Shown: positions 36,190-46,397, counted from the first letter of the stretch. The stretch: 64,000 nucleotides of DNA from Bacteroidota bacterium (GCA_030684395.1 JAUXTT010000040.1:62001-126000); one strand, 5' to 3'. Numbers and translations: made by a program. The notes: generated by a model from the sequence alone, not told the origin.

Positions 36190-36819
36190 ATGCAACTGGA
36201 AGTAACAAATATAAGCGGTAAATCAACCGGTAAAAAAGTAGAGTTAGCAGATGCTATCTTTGCTGCTGAGCCCAACGATCATTGTATTTACTTAGATGTA
36301 AAACAATTTTTGGCTAACCAACGCCAGGGAACTCACAAATCTAAAGAGCGTGCTGAGATTTCACGTACTACTAAAAAATTGAAAAGACAAAAGGGAACAG
36401 GTGGAGCTCGTGCAGGTTCAATGAAATCTCCTTTGTTTATCGGTGGTGGTCGTGCATTTGGCCCTCGTCCTAGAGATTATTCTTTTAAATTGAATAAAAA
36501 AGTAAAACGTTTAGCTCGTGTATCCGCACTTTCTTACAAAGCGAAAGAAAATAAGATCACTGTGTTGGAAGATTTTACTTTTGATGCTCCAAAAACCGCT
36601 AAATATGCGGAATTATTGAAAAACTTGAGCCTTTCTGATAAAAAAACACTTTTAGTGTTGGGTGAATCAAATAAAAATGTATATTTGTCGTCCCGTAATT
36701 TAGAGCGCACAAAAGTCGTAGTAGCTTCAGATTTAAATACTTACGACATATTAAACGCTTCTAATGTGGTATTAGCAGAGAGTTCTTTGAAACAAATCGA
36801 AACAATTTTAACAAAGTAA
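36190..36819 (+). CDS. rplD: 50S ribosomal protein L4
   Basis: The 209-residue uL4 has the long exit-tunnel loop [13 protein letters not shown] and a C-terminal Rossmann-like lobe. In E. coli free L4 represses the S10 operon through its leader; no such leader is seen here because the operon is fused to str. rplW follows after one base. Confidence 0.97.
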   Translation: MQLEVTNISGKSTGKKVELADAIFAAEPNDHCIYLDVKQFLANQRQGTHKSKERAEISRTTKKLKRQKGTGGARAGSMKSPLFIGGGRAFGPRPRDYSFKLNKKVKRLARVSALSYKAKENKITVLEDFTFDAPKTAKYAELLKNLSLSDKKTLLVLGESNKNVYLSSRNLERTKVVVASDLNTYDILNASNVVLAESSLKQIETILTK

Positions 36820-36820
36820 A

Positions 36821-37111
36821 ATGGAAATTTTAATAAAGCCGATCATCACAGAGAAGATGACATCGCAAGCCGAAAAACTAAATCGTTATGGCTTCGTTGT
36901 AGACAAAAAGGCGAACAAAGTCCAAATCAAGCAAGCCATCGAAACTATGTATGGTGTAACTGTAAAATCAGTAAACACACAACAGTACGTTGGTAAAGTG
37001 AAAACGCGTAACACCACTCGTGGTATCGCAGTAGGACGAGTAAACAGATCGAAGAAAGCTATCATCACTTTAAAAGATGGTGATATGATTGACTTCTATT
37101 CAAATATTTAA
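36821..37111 (+). CDS. rplW: 50S ribosomal protein L23
   Basis: The 96-residue uL23 has the start ILIKPIITEKMT and the KANKVQIKQAIE helix typical of the family. It sits at the tunnel exit, where trigger factor and SRP dock. Nearly adjacent to rplD. Confidence 0.97.
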   Translation: MEILIKPIITEKMTSQAEKLNRYGFVVDKKANKVQIKQAIETMYGVTVKSVNTQQYVGKVKTRNTTRGIAVGRVNRSKKAIITLKDGDMIDFYSNI

Positions 37112-37135
37112 TAATTCAGAAAAGAATTTAGAACA

Positions 37136-37960
37136 ATGGCACTAAAGAAGTTAAGACCGTTAACACCGGGGCAGCGTTTCAAATTAGTAAGTGATTATTC
37201 AGAGATCACAACTAATACTCCTGAAAAGAGTTTGATTGCTCCGCAAACAAGATCCGGCGGTCGTAATAATACCGGAAAAATGACCATGCGCTATATGGGC
37301 GGTGGACACAAAAAGGCATACCGTATCATCGACTTCAAAAGAGATAACGATGGTGTACCGGGAACAGTAAAAACAATCGAGTACGATCCAAATCGTACTG
37401 CACGTATCGCTTTAATCCACTACAAAGATGGTGACAAACGTTACATTATAGCTCCTCAAGGTTTAGCTGTTGGACAAACAGTTGTATCCGGAAAAGATGC
37501 TACCCCAGAAGTAGGAAATACACTTTATTTAAGTGATATTCCTCTTGGAACAATCATTCATAATATAGAATTACGTCCTGGACAAGGTGCAGCTATGGCT
37601 CGCAGCGCAGGTACTTATGCACAGCTTTCAGCTCGTGATGGTAAATATGCTGTATTGCGTATGCCTTCAGGTGAGGTTCGTATGGTGCTAATTACTTGTA
37701 AAGCTACTGTAGGTGCTGTTTCTAATCCTGATCATAGCCTTGAAATTCATGGTAAAGCAGGTCGTAAACGCTGGTTAGGTCGTCGTCCTCGTACTCGTCC
37801 GGTTGTGATGAATCCAGTGGATCATCCAATGGGTGGTGGTGAAGGTCGTGCTTCAGGTGGGCATCCACGTTCTCGTAAGGGCTTACCGGCTAAAGGATTC
37901 AAAACCCGTTACAAAGCTAAAGCTTCTAACAAACACATCATCGAAAGAAGAAAGAAATAA
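37136..37960 (+). CDS. rplB: 50S ribosomal protein L2
   Basis: The 274-residue uL2 has the OB fold ([12 protein letters not shown]), the SH3-like domain ([15 protein letters not shown]) and the C-terminal [14 protein letters not shown] segment with the conserved His needed for subunit association. Standard length. A 56-base gap to rpsS contains a short GCGAGGCTTCGC dyad. Confidence 0.98.
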   Translation: MALKKLRPLTPGQRFKLVSDYSEITTNTPEKSLIAPQTRSGGRNNTGKMTMRYMGGGHKKAYRIIDFKRDNDGVPGTVKTIEYDPNRTARIALIHYKDGDKRYIIAPQGLAVGQTVVSGKDATPEVGNTLYLSDIPLGTIIHNIELRPGQGAAMARSAGTYAQLSARDGKYAVLRMPSGEVRMVLITCKATVGAVSNPDHSLEIHGKAGRKRWLGRRPRTRPVVMNPVDHPMGGGEGRASGGHPRSRKGLPAKGFKTRYKAKASNKHIIERRKK

Positions 37961-38016
37961 TTAATAGTTTAATGGTCGCGAGGCTTCGCGATTGCAGAAC
38001 AAAAAAGTAAATAAAA

Positions 38017-38286
38017 ATGGCAAGATCGTTAAAAAAAGGACCGTTCATCGACCACAACGTTGAGAAAAAAGTTGAGGACATGAACAAGAGCGGAAAGAAA
38101 TCGGTTATCAAAACCTGGGCTCGTCGCTCTACAATTCCGCCTGAGTTTGTTGGACACACATTCGCAGTACACAATGGAAACAAATTTATTCCGGTGTATG
38201 TAACGGAAAACATGGTAGGACACAAATTGGGAGAATTTTCTCTTACCCGTTCTTTCAAAGGACACTCAGGAAATAATAAAAAATAA
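38017..38286 (+). CDS. rpsS: 30S ribosomal protein S19
   Basis: The 89-residue uS19 has [12 protein letters not shown], the [22 protein letters not shown] core and [14 protein letters not shown]. It pairs with S13 in the 30S head. Standard length and order. Confidence 0.98.
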   Translation: MARSLKKGPFIDHNVEKKVEDMNKSGKKSVIKTWARRSTIPPEFVGHTFAVHNGNKFIPVYVTENMVGHKLGEFSLTRSFKGHSGNNKK

Positions 38287-38310
38287 TTTTTTAGATAAAA
38301 AAGAATAGCG

Positions 38311-38703
38311 ATGGGCAAAAGAAAAAGGTTAGTAGCCGAAGCCAGAAAAGAGTCAAATAAGAGCAGTTACTTCGCAAAGTTGAATGACTGTCCTACCTCT
38401 CCTCGTAAAATGAGAATTGTAGCGGATTTGATCCGTGGAGCAGAAGTATTCCAGGCACTGAATGTTTTAAAATTCAGTACAAAACATGCTTCAGTTAAAT
38501 TGGAGAAATTAGTTAAATCTGCGATTGCGAATTACGAAGCAAAAACAGGTGCTAAACCAGACGAAAATACATTATTTGTAAAAGACATCATGGTAGATAG
38601 CGGTTTCCAATTGAAACGTTTGAGAACTGCACCTCAGGGAAGAGGATACAGAATCAGAAAAAGGTCAAATCACGTAACAGTAATTTTAGGTACAAAAAAT
38701 TAA
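38311..38703 (+). CDS. rplV: 50S ribosomal protein L22
   Basis: The 130-residue uL22 has [17 protein letters not shown] and the tunnel hairpin with [17 protein letters not shown]. It lines the exit tunnel opposite L4. Its N-terminus is about 15 residues longer than in E. coli (110). rpsC follows after 8 bases. Confidence 0.97.
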   Translation: MGKRKRLVAEARKESNKSSYFAKLNDCPTSPRKMRIVADLIRGAEVFQALNVLKFSTKHASVKLEKLVKSAIANYEAKTGAKPDENTLFVKDIMVDSGFQLKRLRTAPQGRGYRIRKRSNHVTVILGTKN

Positions 38704-38711
38704 TATAAGAA

Positions 38712-39461
38712 ATGGGACAAAAAGTTAATCCAATAGGTTTTCGTTTAGGAGTCATCAAAGGATGGGATTCAAACTGGTTTGGTGGGAATGATTATTCCGA
38801 GAAATTAGTTGAAGACGAAAAAATCAGAAAATACTTAACTGCTCGTTTACCTAAAGGCAGCATTTCTAAAGTGATCATCGAGAGAACTTTAAAGTTAATT
38901 ACTGTTACTGTAAACACTGCTCGTCCGGGTATTATTATCGGGAAAGGTGGAAAAGAAGTAGATAAATTAAAAGAAGAACTTAAGAAATTCACTAAGAAAG
39001 AAGTTCAGATCAATATCTTCGAAATTAAACGTCCTGAATTAGATGCGCGTTTAGTAGCAGATAGTATCGCTCGTCAGATCGAAGGCCGTATCTCTTACAA
39101 AAGAGCTTCAAAAATGGCAGTTGCATCTGCAATGAGAATGGGTGCTGAAGGGATCAAAATCAAGATCTCAGGACGTCTTCAAGGTGCAGAGATGGCTCGT
39201 TCAGAAATGTACAAAGACGGAAGAACTCCTCTTCATACATTACGTGCGGATATCGACTATGCAGTAGGTGAGGCGCTTACAGCATTTGGATTACTTGGTG
39301 TAAAAGTTTGGGTTTGTAAAGGTGAAATCTTCGGAAAACGTGATCTTTCTCCAAACGCAGGAATGCCAAAAGATAAGAAACAACGTGATACTCCGGCTCC
39401 TAAGTTTAATGCAGGTGGTGCTCGTGGAGGAAACAAAAGAAGAGAGAAGCCTACAAACTAA
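38712..39461 (+). CDS. rpsC: 30S ribosomal protein S3
   Basis: The 249-residue uS3 has the KH domain with the [15 protein letters not shown] loop, the C-terminal [12 protein letters not shown] segment and a Gly/Arg-rich tail ([12 protein letters not shown]). It forms the mRNA entry site. Slightly longer than E. coli S3 (233) owing to the tail. Confidence 0.98.
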   Translation: MGQKVNPIGFRLGVIKGWDSNWFGGNDYSEKLVEDEKIRKYLTARLPKGSISKVIIERTLKLITVTVNTARPGIIIGKGGKEVDKLKEELKKFTKKEVQINIFEIKRPELDARLVADSIARQIEGRISYKRASKMAVASAMRMGAEGIKIKISGRLQGAEMARSEMYKDGRTPLHTLRADIDYAVGEALTAFGLLGVKVWVCKGEIFGKRDLSPNAGMPKDKKQRDTPAPKFNAGGARGGNKRREKPTN

Positions 39462-39497
39462 TTAAGAATATTTAAGTAATAGATAAAATTTACCAAA

Positions 39498-39926
39498 ATG
39501 TTACAGCCAAAAAGAACGAAATATAGAAAGATGCACAAAATGAAGATGAAGGGTTTAGCTAAACGCGGCGACCAATTATCCTTCGGTTCATTCGGTATCA
39601 AAGCAACAGAAGAGTGTTGGGTTACAGCTCGTCAAATCGAAGCTGCCCGTGTTGCAGTAACACGTTTCATGAAAAGAGAGGGTCAGATCTGGATCCGTAT
39701 TTTCCCTGACAAACCAATTACCAAAAAACCTGCAGAGGTTCGTATGGGTAAAGGTAAAGGTGCTCCTGAATATTGGGTTGCTCCGGTTAAAGCTGGTCGT
39801 ATGATCTTTGAAGCTGAAGGTGTTCCTTTAGCAGTAGCAAAAGAAGCTTTACGTTTAGCTGCTCAAAAATTACCGGTGTGTACGAAATTTGTGGTACGTA
39901 GAGACTTTGTTGAAACAGAAGCATAA
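39498..39926 (+). CDS. rplP: 50S ribosomal protein L16
   Basis: The 142-residue uL16 has [11 protein letters not shown], the [18 protein letters not shown] core and [17 protein letters not shown]. It contacts the A-site tRNA elbow. Standard length. rpmC follows after 20 bases. Confidence 0.98.
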   Translation: MLQPKRTKYRKMHKMKMKGLAKRGDQLSFGSFGIKATEECWVTARQIEAARVAVTRFMKREGQIWIRIFPDKPITKKPAEVRMGKGKGAPEYWVAPVKAGRMIFEAEGVPLAVAKEALRLAAQKLPVCTKFVVRRDFVETEA

Positions 39927-39946
39927 TCGATTAATAAAAATTGAAC

Positions 39947-40141
39947 ATGGAAAATAAAGATATAGTTGCTCTTTCACTAAGTGAACTAAGAGACAAAATA
40001 AAAGAAGAGAAAGCGGTGATCAACAAAATGAAGATTAACCATACAGTTTCTCCGGTTGAAAATCCGATGAAAATTCGTGAAGCACGCAAATTGATTGCGC
40101 GTTTGAGCACAGAATTAACGAAAAAACAACAAGCATCATAA
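39947..40141 (+). CDS. rpmC: 50S ribosomal protein L29
   Basis: I use the ATG at 39947 ([14 protein letters not shown], 64 residues); a TTG two codons upstream is in frame but is less likely. The protein is an all-helical hairpin with [19 protein letters not shown]. It sits beside L23 at the tunnel exit. Confidence 0.95.
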   Translation: MENKDIVALSLSELRDKIKEEKAVINKMKINHTVSPVENPMKIREARKLIARLSTELTKKQQAS

Positions 40142-40154
40142 TAAATTGCCAACA

Positions 40155-40415
40155 ATGGAAATCGAAAGAAATTTAAGAAAAGAAAGAATTGGGACAGTTA
40201 CCAGTAACAAAATGGAAAAATCCATTGTTGTTATAGTTGAGCGTAAGGTAAAGCACCCGAAATACGGAAAATTCGTGAAGAAGAGTACCAAGTTCGTAGC
40301 TCATGATGAAAAAAATGAGTGCGGAATAGGGGATACCGTAAAAATTATGGAAACTCGTCCGGTAAGCAAAACAAAATGCTGGAGACTGGTTGAAGTTATT
40401 GAAAAAGCTAAATAA
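40155..40415 (+). CDS. rpsQ: 30S ribosomal protein S17
   Basis: The ATG at 40155 gives [13 protein letters not shown], 86 residues. A TTG at 40146 in frame is the only longer option. It has the S17 OB-fold motifs [12 protein letters not shown] and the final [16 protein letters not shown]. It binds helix 11 of 16S rRNA. Confidence 0.96.
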   Translation: MEIERNLRKERIGTVTSNKMEKSIVVIVERKVKHPKYGKFVKKSTKFVAHDEKNECGIGDTVKIMETRPVSKTKCWRLVEVIEKAK

Positions 40416-40438
40416 TTTTTTAAAGCATTTAAGACAAA

Positions 40439-40807
40439 ATGATACAAAACGAATCAAGATTATCAGTTGCTGATAACAGTGGAGCTAAAGAAGTATTGGT
40501 GATCCGCGTACTAGGAGGAACACGTAAGCGTTACGCTTCTATTGGTGACAAAGTTGTTGTTACAGTAAAACACGCTCTTCCTTCAGGAAACATTAAAAAA
40601 GGAACAGTTAGTAAAGCGGTAATCGTTAGAACAAGAAAAGAAATTCGTCGCCAGGATGGTTCATACATCCGTTTCGACGACAATGCAGCAGTTCTTTTAA
40701 AGGCTGATGACGAGATCCGTGGAACACGTATCTTCGGACCGGTAGCAAGAGAGTTGCGCGATAAACAATTCATGAAAATTATTTCACTTGCACCCGAAGT
40801 GCTTTAA
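40439..40807 (+). CDS. rplN: 50S ribosomal protein L14
   Basis: The 122-residue uL14 has [18 protein letters not shown], a KAVIVRTRK strand and [14 protein letters not shown]. It forms an intersubunit bridge and is the docking site of RsfS. Standard length. Confidence 0.98.
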   Translation: MIQNESRLSVADNSGAKEVLVIRVLGGTRKRYASIGDKVVVTVKHALPSGNIKKGTVSKAVIVRTRKEIRRQDGSYIRFDDNAAVLLKADDEIRGTRIFGPVARELRDKQFMKIISLAPEVL

Positions 40808-40829
40808 AATTTAAAAGAGGAACCAAGCA

Positions 40830-41144
40830 ATGAAGTTGAAATTAAAAAAAGACGATTTAGTTAAGGTAATTTCCGGCAACGCAAGAGGCCAGGAAGGAAA
40901 AATCGTATCTATTGACCTTAAAAAATTAAGAGCGATAGTAGAAGGTGTGAATATGATTTCTAAACACACTAAGCCTAACGCAAAGAGCCCTAACGGAGGG
41001 ATTGTTAAACAAGAAGGTTCAATCCACATTTCTAACTTAATGTTAGTTGTTGGAGGCAAGGTTACACGTGTTGGTCGTCAGGTAAACGAGAAAACAGGTA
41101 AAATCGAAAGAATCGCTAAAAAAACTAAGGAGGTAATCAAATAA
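40830..41144 (+). CDS. rplX: 50S ribosomal protein L24
   Basis: The 104-residue uL24 has the KOW motif ([15 protein letters not shown]) and [11 protein letters not shown]. It starts 50S assembly. An AGAGGA sequence lies before its ATG. Its last codons carry the SD sequence of rplE, and its stop overlaps the rplE ATG by one base. Confidence 0.97.
   Translation: MKLKLKKDDLVKVISGNARGQEGKIVSIDLKKLRAIVEGVNMISKHTKPNAKSPNGGIVKQEGSIHISNLMLVVGGKVTRVGRQVNEKTGKIERIAKKTKEVIK
41127..41134 (+). promoter_or_regulatory. strong Shine-Dalgarno sequence of rplE
   Basis: AAGGAGGT, complementary to the 16S rRNA 3-prime end, lies 9 bases before the rplE ATG and inside the last codons of rplX. Such sequences are rare in this phylum. 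Confidence 0.65.
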
Positions 41145-41707
41145 TGGCTACTACTTACCAACCACGTCTGAAAACAAAATTCAGCAAGGAAATTAAAAAT
41201 TCTCTTAAAGAGAAATTTCAATACAGTTCAGTAATGCAAGTTCCTGAGCTAAAAAAGATCTGCCTTAACCAGGGTTTAGGAGATGCTGTTGCAGATAAAA
41301 AAATTATTGAGAACGCAATTAAAGAAATGACCACTATTTCAGGTCAGAAAGCAGTTGCTACTTACTCAACAAAAGATATCTCTAACTTCAAATTACGTAA
41401 AGGCGTTGCTATTGGTGTACGTGTTACACTTCGTGGAAACCACATGTACGAATTTTTAGACAGATTGATCTCTTCTGCTCTACCACGTATCCGTGATTTC
41501 AAAGGAATCAATGATAAAGGTTTTGACGGACATGGAAACTACACGCTTGGTATCACTGAGCAGATCATTTTCCCAGAGATCGATATCGATAAAATCAGCA
41601 AAATCAATGGTATGGATATTACTTTCGTTACTACAGCGAAAACTAATGAAGAAGCCCACACCTTGTTAACTGAATTTGGTTTCCCATTCAAGAAAAATAC
41701 AAAATAA
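41144..41707 (+). CDS. rplE: 50S ribosomal protein L5
   Basis: The 187-residue uL5 has [16 protein letters not shown], a [16 protein letters not shown] core and [16 protein letters not shown]. It binds 5S rRNA and contacts P-site tRNA. Translation is probably coupled to rplX through the overlapping stop and start and a full SD. Confidence 0.97.
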   Translation: MATTYQPRLKTKFSKEIKNSLKEKFQYSSVMQVPELKKICLNQGLGDAVADKKIIENAIKEMTTISGQKAVATYSTKDISNFKLRKGVAIGVRVTLRGNHMYEFLDRLISSALPRIRDFKGINDKGFDGHGNYTLGITEQIIFPEIDIDKISKINGMDITFVTTAKTNEEAHTLLTEFGFPFKKNTK

Positions 41708-41722
41708 TAGAAGCTCGACAAG

Positions 41723-41992
41723 ATGGCAAAAGAATCAATGAAAGCCCGAGAGGTAAAAAGGGCAAAATTAGTAGCAAAATACGCTGACAAACGTGCAGCA
41801 CTTAAAGCAGCAGGTAATTTTTCTGATCTACAGAAATTACCTAAAAACTCCTGCCCGGTGCGTATGCGTAACCGTTGTAAGTTAACAGGTCGCCCACGTG
41901 GTTACATGCGTACTTTCGGTATCAGTCGTGTTACTTTCCGTGAAATGGCATTATTCGGTAAAATACCGGGTGTGACCAAGTCAAGCTGGTAA
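41723..41992 (+). CDS. rpsN: 30S ribosomal protein S14 (zinc-independent form)
   Basis: The 89-residue uS14 has [22 protein letters not shown] and the C-terminal [10 protein letters not shown]. It is the long form without the CxxC zinc ribbon. It is followed by the largest gap within the ribosomal cluster (140 bases), which contains a promoter box. Confidence 0.97.
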   Translation: MAKESMKAREVKRAKLVAKYADKRAALKAAGNFSDLQKLPKNSCPVRMRNRCKLTGRPRGYMRTFGISRVTFREMALFGKIPGVTKSSW

Positions 41993-42036
41993 TTCGCATT
42001 CGCTAAAGTTTTTAACAAAAGCGAACAAAATTTTCC

Positions 42037-42044
42037 TATCTTTG
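42037..42044 (+). promoter_or_regulatory. internal promoter box before rpsH
   Basis: A perfect TATCTTTG box in the 140-base gap between rpsN and rpsH, with about 80 bases of predicted leader. It implies that rpsH and the genes after it can be transcribed apart from the S10 part. Confidence 0.5.
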
Positions 42045-42132
42045 CGTTCCGAAAAAAATCGGGGTAGGTAAAAAAGAGTATTAATGTATAATTATCCTGT
42101 CGCAAGTCGGGGTAAGATATAAAACAAATAAA

Positions 42133-42531
42133 ATGACAGATACAATTGCAGACTACTTAACAAGAGTCAGAAACGCTATTAGAGCGAAACACAGAATCGT
42201 TGAGATCCCTTCTTCAAACCTGAAGAAAGAAATGACGAAAATCCTTTTCGATAAAGGTTACATACTAAACTACAAGTTTGATGTAAACGAAAAGAACCAG
42301 GCAACTATCAAAATTGCCTTAAAATACCATCCGGTAACAAAACTACCAGCTATCCGTACTTTAGACAGAGTTTCTTCACCGGGACTTCGTAAGTATGCTG
42401 CTGCAGATAAACTGCCACGTGTTATTAATGGTTTGGGAATCGCTATCATCTCTACTTCTAAAGGTGTAATGACTGACAAAGAAGCAAGAACACAGAATGT
42501 TGGTGGGGAAGTAATTTGTTATGTATCTTAA
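42133..42531 (+). CDS. rpsH: 30S ribosomal protein S8
   Basis: The 132-residue uS8 has [18 protein letters not shown], a [17 protein letters not shown] core and the C-terminal [13 protein letters not shown]. It binds 16S helix 21 and represses the spc operon in E. coli. Here the preceding 140-base leader is where such control could act. Confidence 0.98.
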   Translation: MTDTIADYLTRVRNAIRAKHRIVEIPSSNLKKEMTKILFDKGYILNYKFDVNEKNQATIKIALKYHPVTKLPAIRTLDRVSSPGLRKYAAADKLPRVINGLGIAIISTSKGVMTDKEARTQNVGGEVICYVS

Positions 42532-42537
42532 AAAAAC

Positions 42538-42543
42538 AGGAGG
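42538..42543 (+). promoter_or_regulatory. strong Shine-Dalgarno sequence of rplF
   Basis: AGGAGG 9 bases before the rplF ATG. With the rplE site, it is one of two canonical SD sequences noted in this cluster. Confidence 0.65.
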
Positions 42544-42552
42544 AAAATTATC

Positions 42553-43104
42553 ATGTCACGTATAGGAAAATTACCGATAACACTACCTTCAGGCGTTGAA
42601 GTTTCAATCGCAGGTACTAACGTAACCGTAAAAGGTTCAAAAGGAACATTAACACAAGTTGTTGACGCAGATATTACTGTAAAAGTAGCTGATGGAATAG
42701 TAGAAGTTACTCGTCCAACTGATCAAAAACGTCACCGTTCACTACATGGTTTATATCGCTCTTTAATCGCGAATATGGTTCATGGTGTTTCTGTGGGATA
42801 TAAATCAGAGCAAGAACTAGTTGGTGTAGGTTACCGTGCCAGCAATAAAGGTCAGTCTTTAGAGCTTTCATTAGGTTACTCTCACAACGTTATGTTTGAA
42901 TTGCCTGTAGAAATTAAAGTTGTTACTACTGCTGAAAAAGGTCAGAATCCAAAAGTTATTTTGGAATCATGCGATAAGCAATTGATCGGGCAGGTTGCTG
43001 CAAAAATTCGTTCACTTCGTAAACCTGAGCCGTACAAAGGAAAAGGTATTAAATTTACAGGTGAAGTACTTCGCAGAAAAGCAGGTAAAGCAGCAGGTAA
43101 ATAA
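42553..43104 (+). CDS. rplF: 50S ribosomal protein L6
   Basis: The 183-residue uL6 has RIGKLPITLPSGV and the C-terminal EPYKGKGIKFTGE segment. It lies near the sarcin-ricin loop, where translation GTPases bind. Standard length; preceded by a strong SD. Confidence 0.98.
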   Translation: MSRIGKLPITLPSGVEVSIAGTNVTVKGSKGTLTQVVDADITVKVADGIVEVTRPTDQKRHRSLHGLYRSLIANMVHGVSVGYKSEQELVGVGYRASNKGQSLELSLGYSHNVMFELPVEIKVVTTAEKGQNPKVILESCDKQLIGQVAAKIRSLRKPEPYKGKGIKFTGEVLRRKAGKAAGK

Positions 43105-43146
43105 TTGGTTAAATAAGATAAGTATAATAATTCAAGATATAAAAAA

Positions 43147-43503
43147 ATGGCTCTCACAAAATCTGAAAGAAGAACTAGAATCAGAAAACGCATCAGAAAG
43201 GCGATCAGCGGAACTACAAGTTCTCCACGTCTTAGTGTTTTCAGAAGCAACGCCGAGATCTATGCTCAAATCATTGATGATTTGACTGGAACAACAATCG
43301 TTACAGCTTCTTCAAGAGATAAAGACCTTGCGGATGCAAAAGGTAATAAATCTGAAGTTTCTAAATTGGTTGGTAAATCACTTGCTGGCAAAGCTAAAGC
43401 TAAAGGAATCGAGACTATCGTTTTCGATAGAGGTGGTTACCTTTACCATGGTCGTGTTAAATCTCTTGCCGAAGGTGCCAGAGAAGGTGGTTTGAAATTC
43501 TAA
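43147..43503 (+). CDS. rplR: 50S ribosomal protein L18
   Basis: The 118-residue uL18 has [32 protein letters not shown] and the final [24 protein letters not shown]-type end. It binds 5S rRNA with L5. Standard length. Confidence 0.97.
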   Translation: MALTKSERRTRIRKRIRKAISGTTSSPRLSVFRSNAEIYAQIIDDLTGTTIVTASSRDKDLADAKGNKSEVSKLVGKSLAGKAKAKGIETIVFDRGGYLYHGRVKSLAEGAREGGLKF

Positions 43504-43522
43504 AAAATTAAAAAAAGAAAAA

Positions 43523-44041
43523 ATGTCTAAAGAAGTTGTAAAAAGAGTAAAATCAGCCGAAATAGAACTAAAAGATAAATTAGTTGGTATACAGCGTGTA
43601 ACGAAAGTTACCAAAGGTGGTCGTCACTTCAGTTTCTCTGCAATCGTGGTTGTAGGAAACGAAAAAGGAGTGGTTGGTTACGGTTTAGGTAAAGCTAATG
43701 AGGTTACCGATGCTATTACAAAAGGTATTGATGATGCTAAGAAAAACCTGGTTAAGGTATGTGTTCTTAAAGGAACTGTTCCTCACGCTCAGGAAGGAAA
43801 ATTCGGTGGATCAAGAGTGTTCTTGAAACCTGCTGCTCACGGTACTGGTGTAATTGCCGGTGGTGCGATGCGTGCAGTGTTGGAGAGTGTTGGAGTAACA
43901 GACGTACTAGCGAAATCTAAAGGTTCTTCAAACCCACACAACGTGGTAAAAGCAACTTTGGATGCTTTAGCTAAATTACGTGATCCTTACACGATTTCAG
44001 TTCAAAGAGGTATTTCATTGGATAGAGTATTTAACGGTTAA
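43523..44041 (+). CDS. rpsE: 30S ribosomal protein S5
   Basis: The 172-residue uS5 has [18 protein letters not shown], a [14 protein letters not shown] loop and [20 protein letters not shown]. It takes part in decoding fidelity and mRNA unwinding. Standard length. rpmD follows after 11 bases. Confidence 0.98.
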   Translation: MSKEVVKRVKSAEIELKDKLVGIQRVTKVTKGGRHFSFSAIVVVGNEKGVVGYGLGKANEVTDAITKGIDDAKKNLVKVCVLKGTVPHAQEGKFGGSRVFLKPAAHGTGVIAGGAMRAVLESVGVTDVLAKSKGSSNPHNVVKATLDALAKLRDPYTISVQRGISLDRVFNG

Positions 44042-44052
44042 TATTAGGTAAA

Positions 44053-44232
44053 ATGAGCAAAGTAAAAGTAACATTGGTTAAAAGTACCATCAAAAAAACG
44101 GAAAGAATCAAACGTACGGTACAGGCCTTAGGTTTAAGAAAAGTTCATAGTACAGCTGAACACACCGTAACACCTCAGATCAAAGGAATGATCGACGCTG
44201 TTAATCATTTAATAAAAGTTGAAAATATTTAA
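44053..44232 (+). CDS. rpmD: 50S ribosomal protein L30
   Basis: A short gene of 59 codons plus stop. The protein starts MSKVKVTLVKSTI, with KRTVQALGLRKVHSTAEH in the middle and KGMIDAVNHLIKVENI at the end, all typical of bacterial uL30. It fits exactly between rpsE and rplO in the conserved spc order. Confidence 0.97.
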   Translation: MSKVKVTLVKSTIKKTERIKRTVQALGLRKVHSTAEHTVTPQIKGMIDAVNHLIKVENI

Positions 44233-44251
44233 TCTTAAGAATTAAAAAGAT

Positions 44252-44698
44252 ATGCAATTAAGTAATTTAAAACCGGCTCAAGGATCTGTGAAGACAAACT
44301 ATCGCAGAGGAAGAGGTCAAGGTTCAGGCGGTGGCGGAACGGCTACTCGTGGGCACAAAGGTGCTAAGTCTCGTTCAGGTTATTCTTCAAAACGTGGTTT
44401 TGAAGGTGGACAGATGCCATTACAACGTCGTGTTCCTAAGTTTGGTTTCAAAAACATCAACCGTATAGAGTATGTATCTGTTAACTTAGATGCACTACAA
44501 AAATTGGCTGATAACAAAGGAATTAAAGAAATCACACCGGAAGTATTTATCCAAAATGGATTAGCTTCTAAGACTTCTTTGATCAAAGTTTTAGGACGTG
44601 GAGAATTAAATGCTGCAGTTACAGTTAAAGCTCACGCTTTTTCAGCTACAGCAAAATCAGCAATCGAAGCAAAAGGTGGTTCTGCAACCACACTATAA
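44252..44698 (+). CDS. rplO: 50S ribosomal protein L15
   Basis: The 148-residue uL15 has a long basic Gly-rich N-terminus (RRGRGQGSGGGGTATRGHKG), a central GGQMPLQRRVPKFGF segment and a C-terminal globular domain. secY follows after 3 bases, the usual order. Confidence 0.98.
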   Translation: MQLSNLKPAQGSVKTNYRRGRGQGSGGGGTATRGHKGAKSRSGYSSKRGFEGGQMPLQRRVPKFGFKNINRIEYVSVNLDALQKLADNKGIKEITPEVFIQNGLASKTSLIKVLGRGELNAAVTVKAHAFSATAKSAIEAKGGSATTL

Positions 44699-44701
44699 TT
44701 T

Positions 44702-46042
44702 ATGAAGAGATTTATAAATACATTAAAAAATATCTGGAGGATAGAAGAGTTAAGACAACGTATTGTCTTAACCCTTTTATTAATCCTGGTGTATCGTTTA
44801 GGAACCTATGTGGTTTTACCTGGCGTTGATGCAAGCGTTTTAGCGAAAGCTAATGAAGGTAGAGCTCAGGATGGGATTCTTGGGTTGATCAATATTTTTT
44901 CCGGTGGAGCCTTTCAAAATGCATCCATTTTTGGTTTAGGTATTATGCCTTACATTACCTCTTCAATTATTATTCAGTTGTTGGGTATGGCAGTTCCTTA
45001 TTTCCAGAAAATGCAGAAAGAAGGCGAAAGCGGAAGAAAAAAAATCAATCAATACACCCGTTTCTTAACAGTAGCAGTTACCGCTGTTCAGGCTCCCGGA
45101 TATATTGCTACGCAAATCACTAACATTCAGGGTGCTGTTCCAAATGCGGGCCCATACTGGTATATACAATCTATTATGATTCTTGTTACTGGAACCATGT
45201 TTGTGATGTGGTTGGGCGAGAAGATAACAGATAAAGGTATTGGAAATGGAATCTCCATGATCATTATGATTGGTATTATTTCAAGATTACCTATGGCATT
45301 TGGTTTTGAGATCAGTTCTCGTTTAGATGCGCAAGGTGGTGGTTTGATCATGTTCCTATTGGAATTAGTATTCTTAGTGTTCGTAATCATCGGATCAATC
45401 CTTTTGGTTCAGGGAACACGTCGCGTACCGGTTCAGTTTGCGAAGAAAATAGTTGGAAACAAACAATACGGTGGAGTTCGTCAATACATTCCTTTAAAAG
45501 TGAATGCTGCAGGTGTAATGCCGATCATCTTTGCTCAGGCAATTATGTTCATTCCTGCTGCTGTAGCTACTATGGGTGACCAATCAAAAGGTGGTTTCTT
45601 AATGGCTTTCACCGATCATTTTGGTTTCTGGTATAACGTTACTTTCGCTATTCTGATCATTCTGTTTACTTATTTCTACACGGCTATCATGGTTAATCCT
45701 AACCAATTGGCTGATGACATGAAACGTAACGGAGGTTTTGTGCCGGGTGTTAAACCGGGTAAAAAAACTGCTGAATTCCTTGATTCAGTTATGTCTAAAA
45801 TTACCTTACCTGGTTCTATATTCCTTGCAGGTGTAGCTATTATGCCGGCAATTGCAAGATTATTAGGGGTTACAAATGAGTTTGCAAATTTCTACGGTGG
45901 TACATCATTGTTGATCTTAGTAGGTGTTGTGTTGGATACATTACAACAGATCGAGAGCCACTTGCTTAACAGACAATATGAAGGTTTGATGAAGAGTGGA
46001 AGAATTAAAGGTAGAACTTCATCAATGCAATTACAGAGCTAA
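44702..46042 (+). CDS. secY: preprotein translocase subunit SecY
   Basis: This 446-residue inner-membrane protein has ten hydrophobic segments. The plug region follows TM1 (FSGGAFQNASIFGLGIMPYI). The conserved cytosolic loops are present, with VQGTRRVPVQFAKK in C4 and NPNQLADDMKRNGGFVPGVKPG in C5. It forms the Sec channel with SecE and SecG, which are not in the window. map, often next to it, is elsewhere in this window. infA follows after 3 bases. Confidence 0.98.
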   Translation: MKRFINTLKNIWRIEELRQRIVLTLLLILVYRLGTYVVLPGVDASVLAKANEGRAQDGILGLINIFSGGAFQNASIFGLGIMPYITSSIIIQLLGMAVPYFQKMQKEGESGRKKINQYTRFLTVAVTAVQAPGYIATQITNIQGAVPNAGPYWYIQSIMILVTGTMFVMWLGEKITDKGIGNGISMIIMIGIISRLPMAFGFEISSRLDAQGGGLIMFLLELVFLVFVIIGSILLVQGTRRVPVQFAKKIVGNKQYGGVRQYIPLKVNAAGVMPIIFAQAIMFIPAAVATMGDQSKGGFLMAFTDHFGFWYNVTFAILIILFTYFYTAIMVNPNQLADDMKRNGGFVPGVKPGKKTAEFLDSVMSKITLPGSIFLAGVAIMPAIARLLGVTNEFANFYGGTSLLILVGVVLDTLQQIESHLLNRQYEGLMKSGRIKGRTSSMQLQS

Positions 46043-46045
46043 AAT

Positions 46046-46264
46046 ATGGCAAAACAAAACTCGATAGAGCAGGATGGAACAATACTGGAGGCATTGAGTA
46101 ATGCCATGTTCAGAGTAGAATTGGAGAATGGGCACATAGTTATCGCTCATATTTCCGGAAAAATGAGAATGAATTATATTAAAATATTGGTTGGCGATAA
46201 AGTTAGACTAGAGATGTCGCCATACGATTTAACAAAAGGAAGAATATCATACAGGTATAAATAA
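46046..46264 (+). CDS. infA: translation initiation factor IF-1
   Basis: The 72-residue OB-fold protein has [21 protein letters not shown] and the [19 protein letters not shown] core. It occupies the 30S A site during initiation. Standard length, between secY and rpmJ. Confidence 0.97.
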   Translation: MAKQNSIEQDGTILEALSNAMFRVELENGHIVIAHISGKMRMNYIKILVGDKVRLEMSPYDLTKGRISYRYK

Positions 46265-46273
46265 CAAGAAACC

Positions 46274-46390
46274 ATGAAGGTAAGAGCATCACTTAAAAAA
46301 AGAAGCGTAGATTGCGTAATCGTACGTCGTAAGGGTAAACTTTACATAATTAACAAAAAGAACCCGAAATTTAAACAAAGACAAAGATAA
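46274..46390 (+). CDS. rpmJ: 50S ribosomal protein L36 (zinc-independent form)
   Basis: A short gene of 38 codons. The protein reads [14 protein letters not shown] then [21 protein letters not shown]. Of the usual zinc ligands only Cys14 remains, so it is the form that does not bind zinc. It follows infA by 9 bases. Confidence 0.96.
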   Translation: MKVRASLKKRSVDCVIVRRKGKLYIINKKNPKFKQRQR

Positions 46391-46397
46391 TTTTTTG

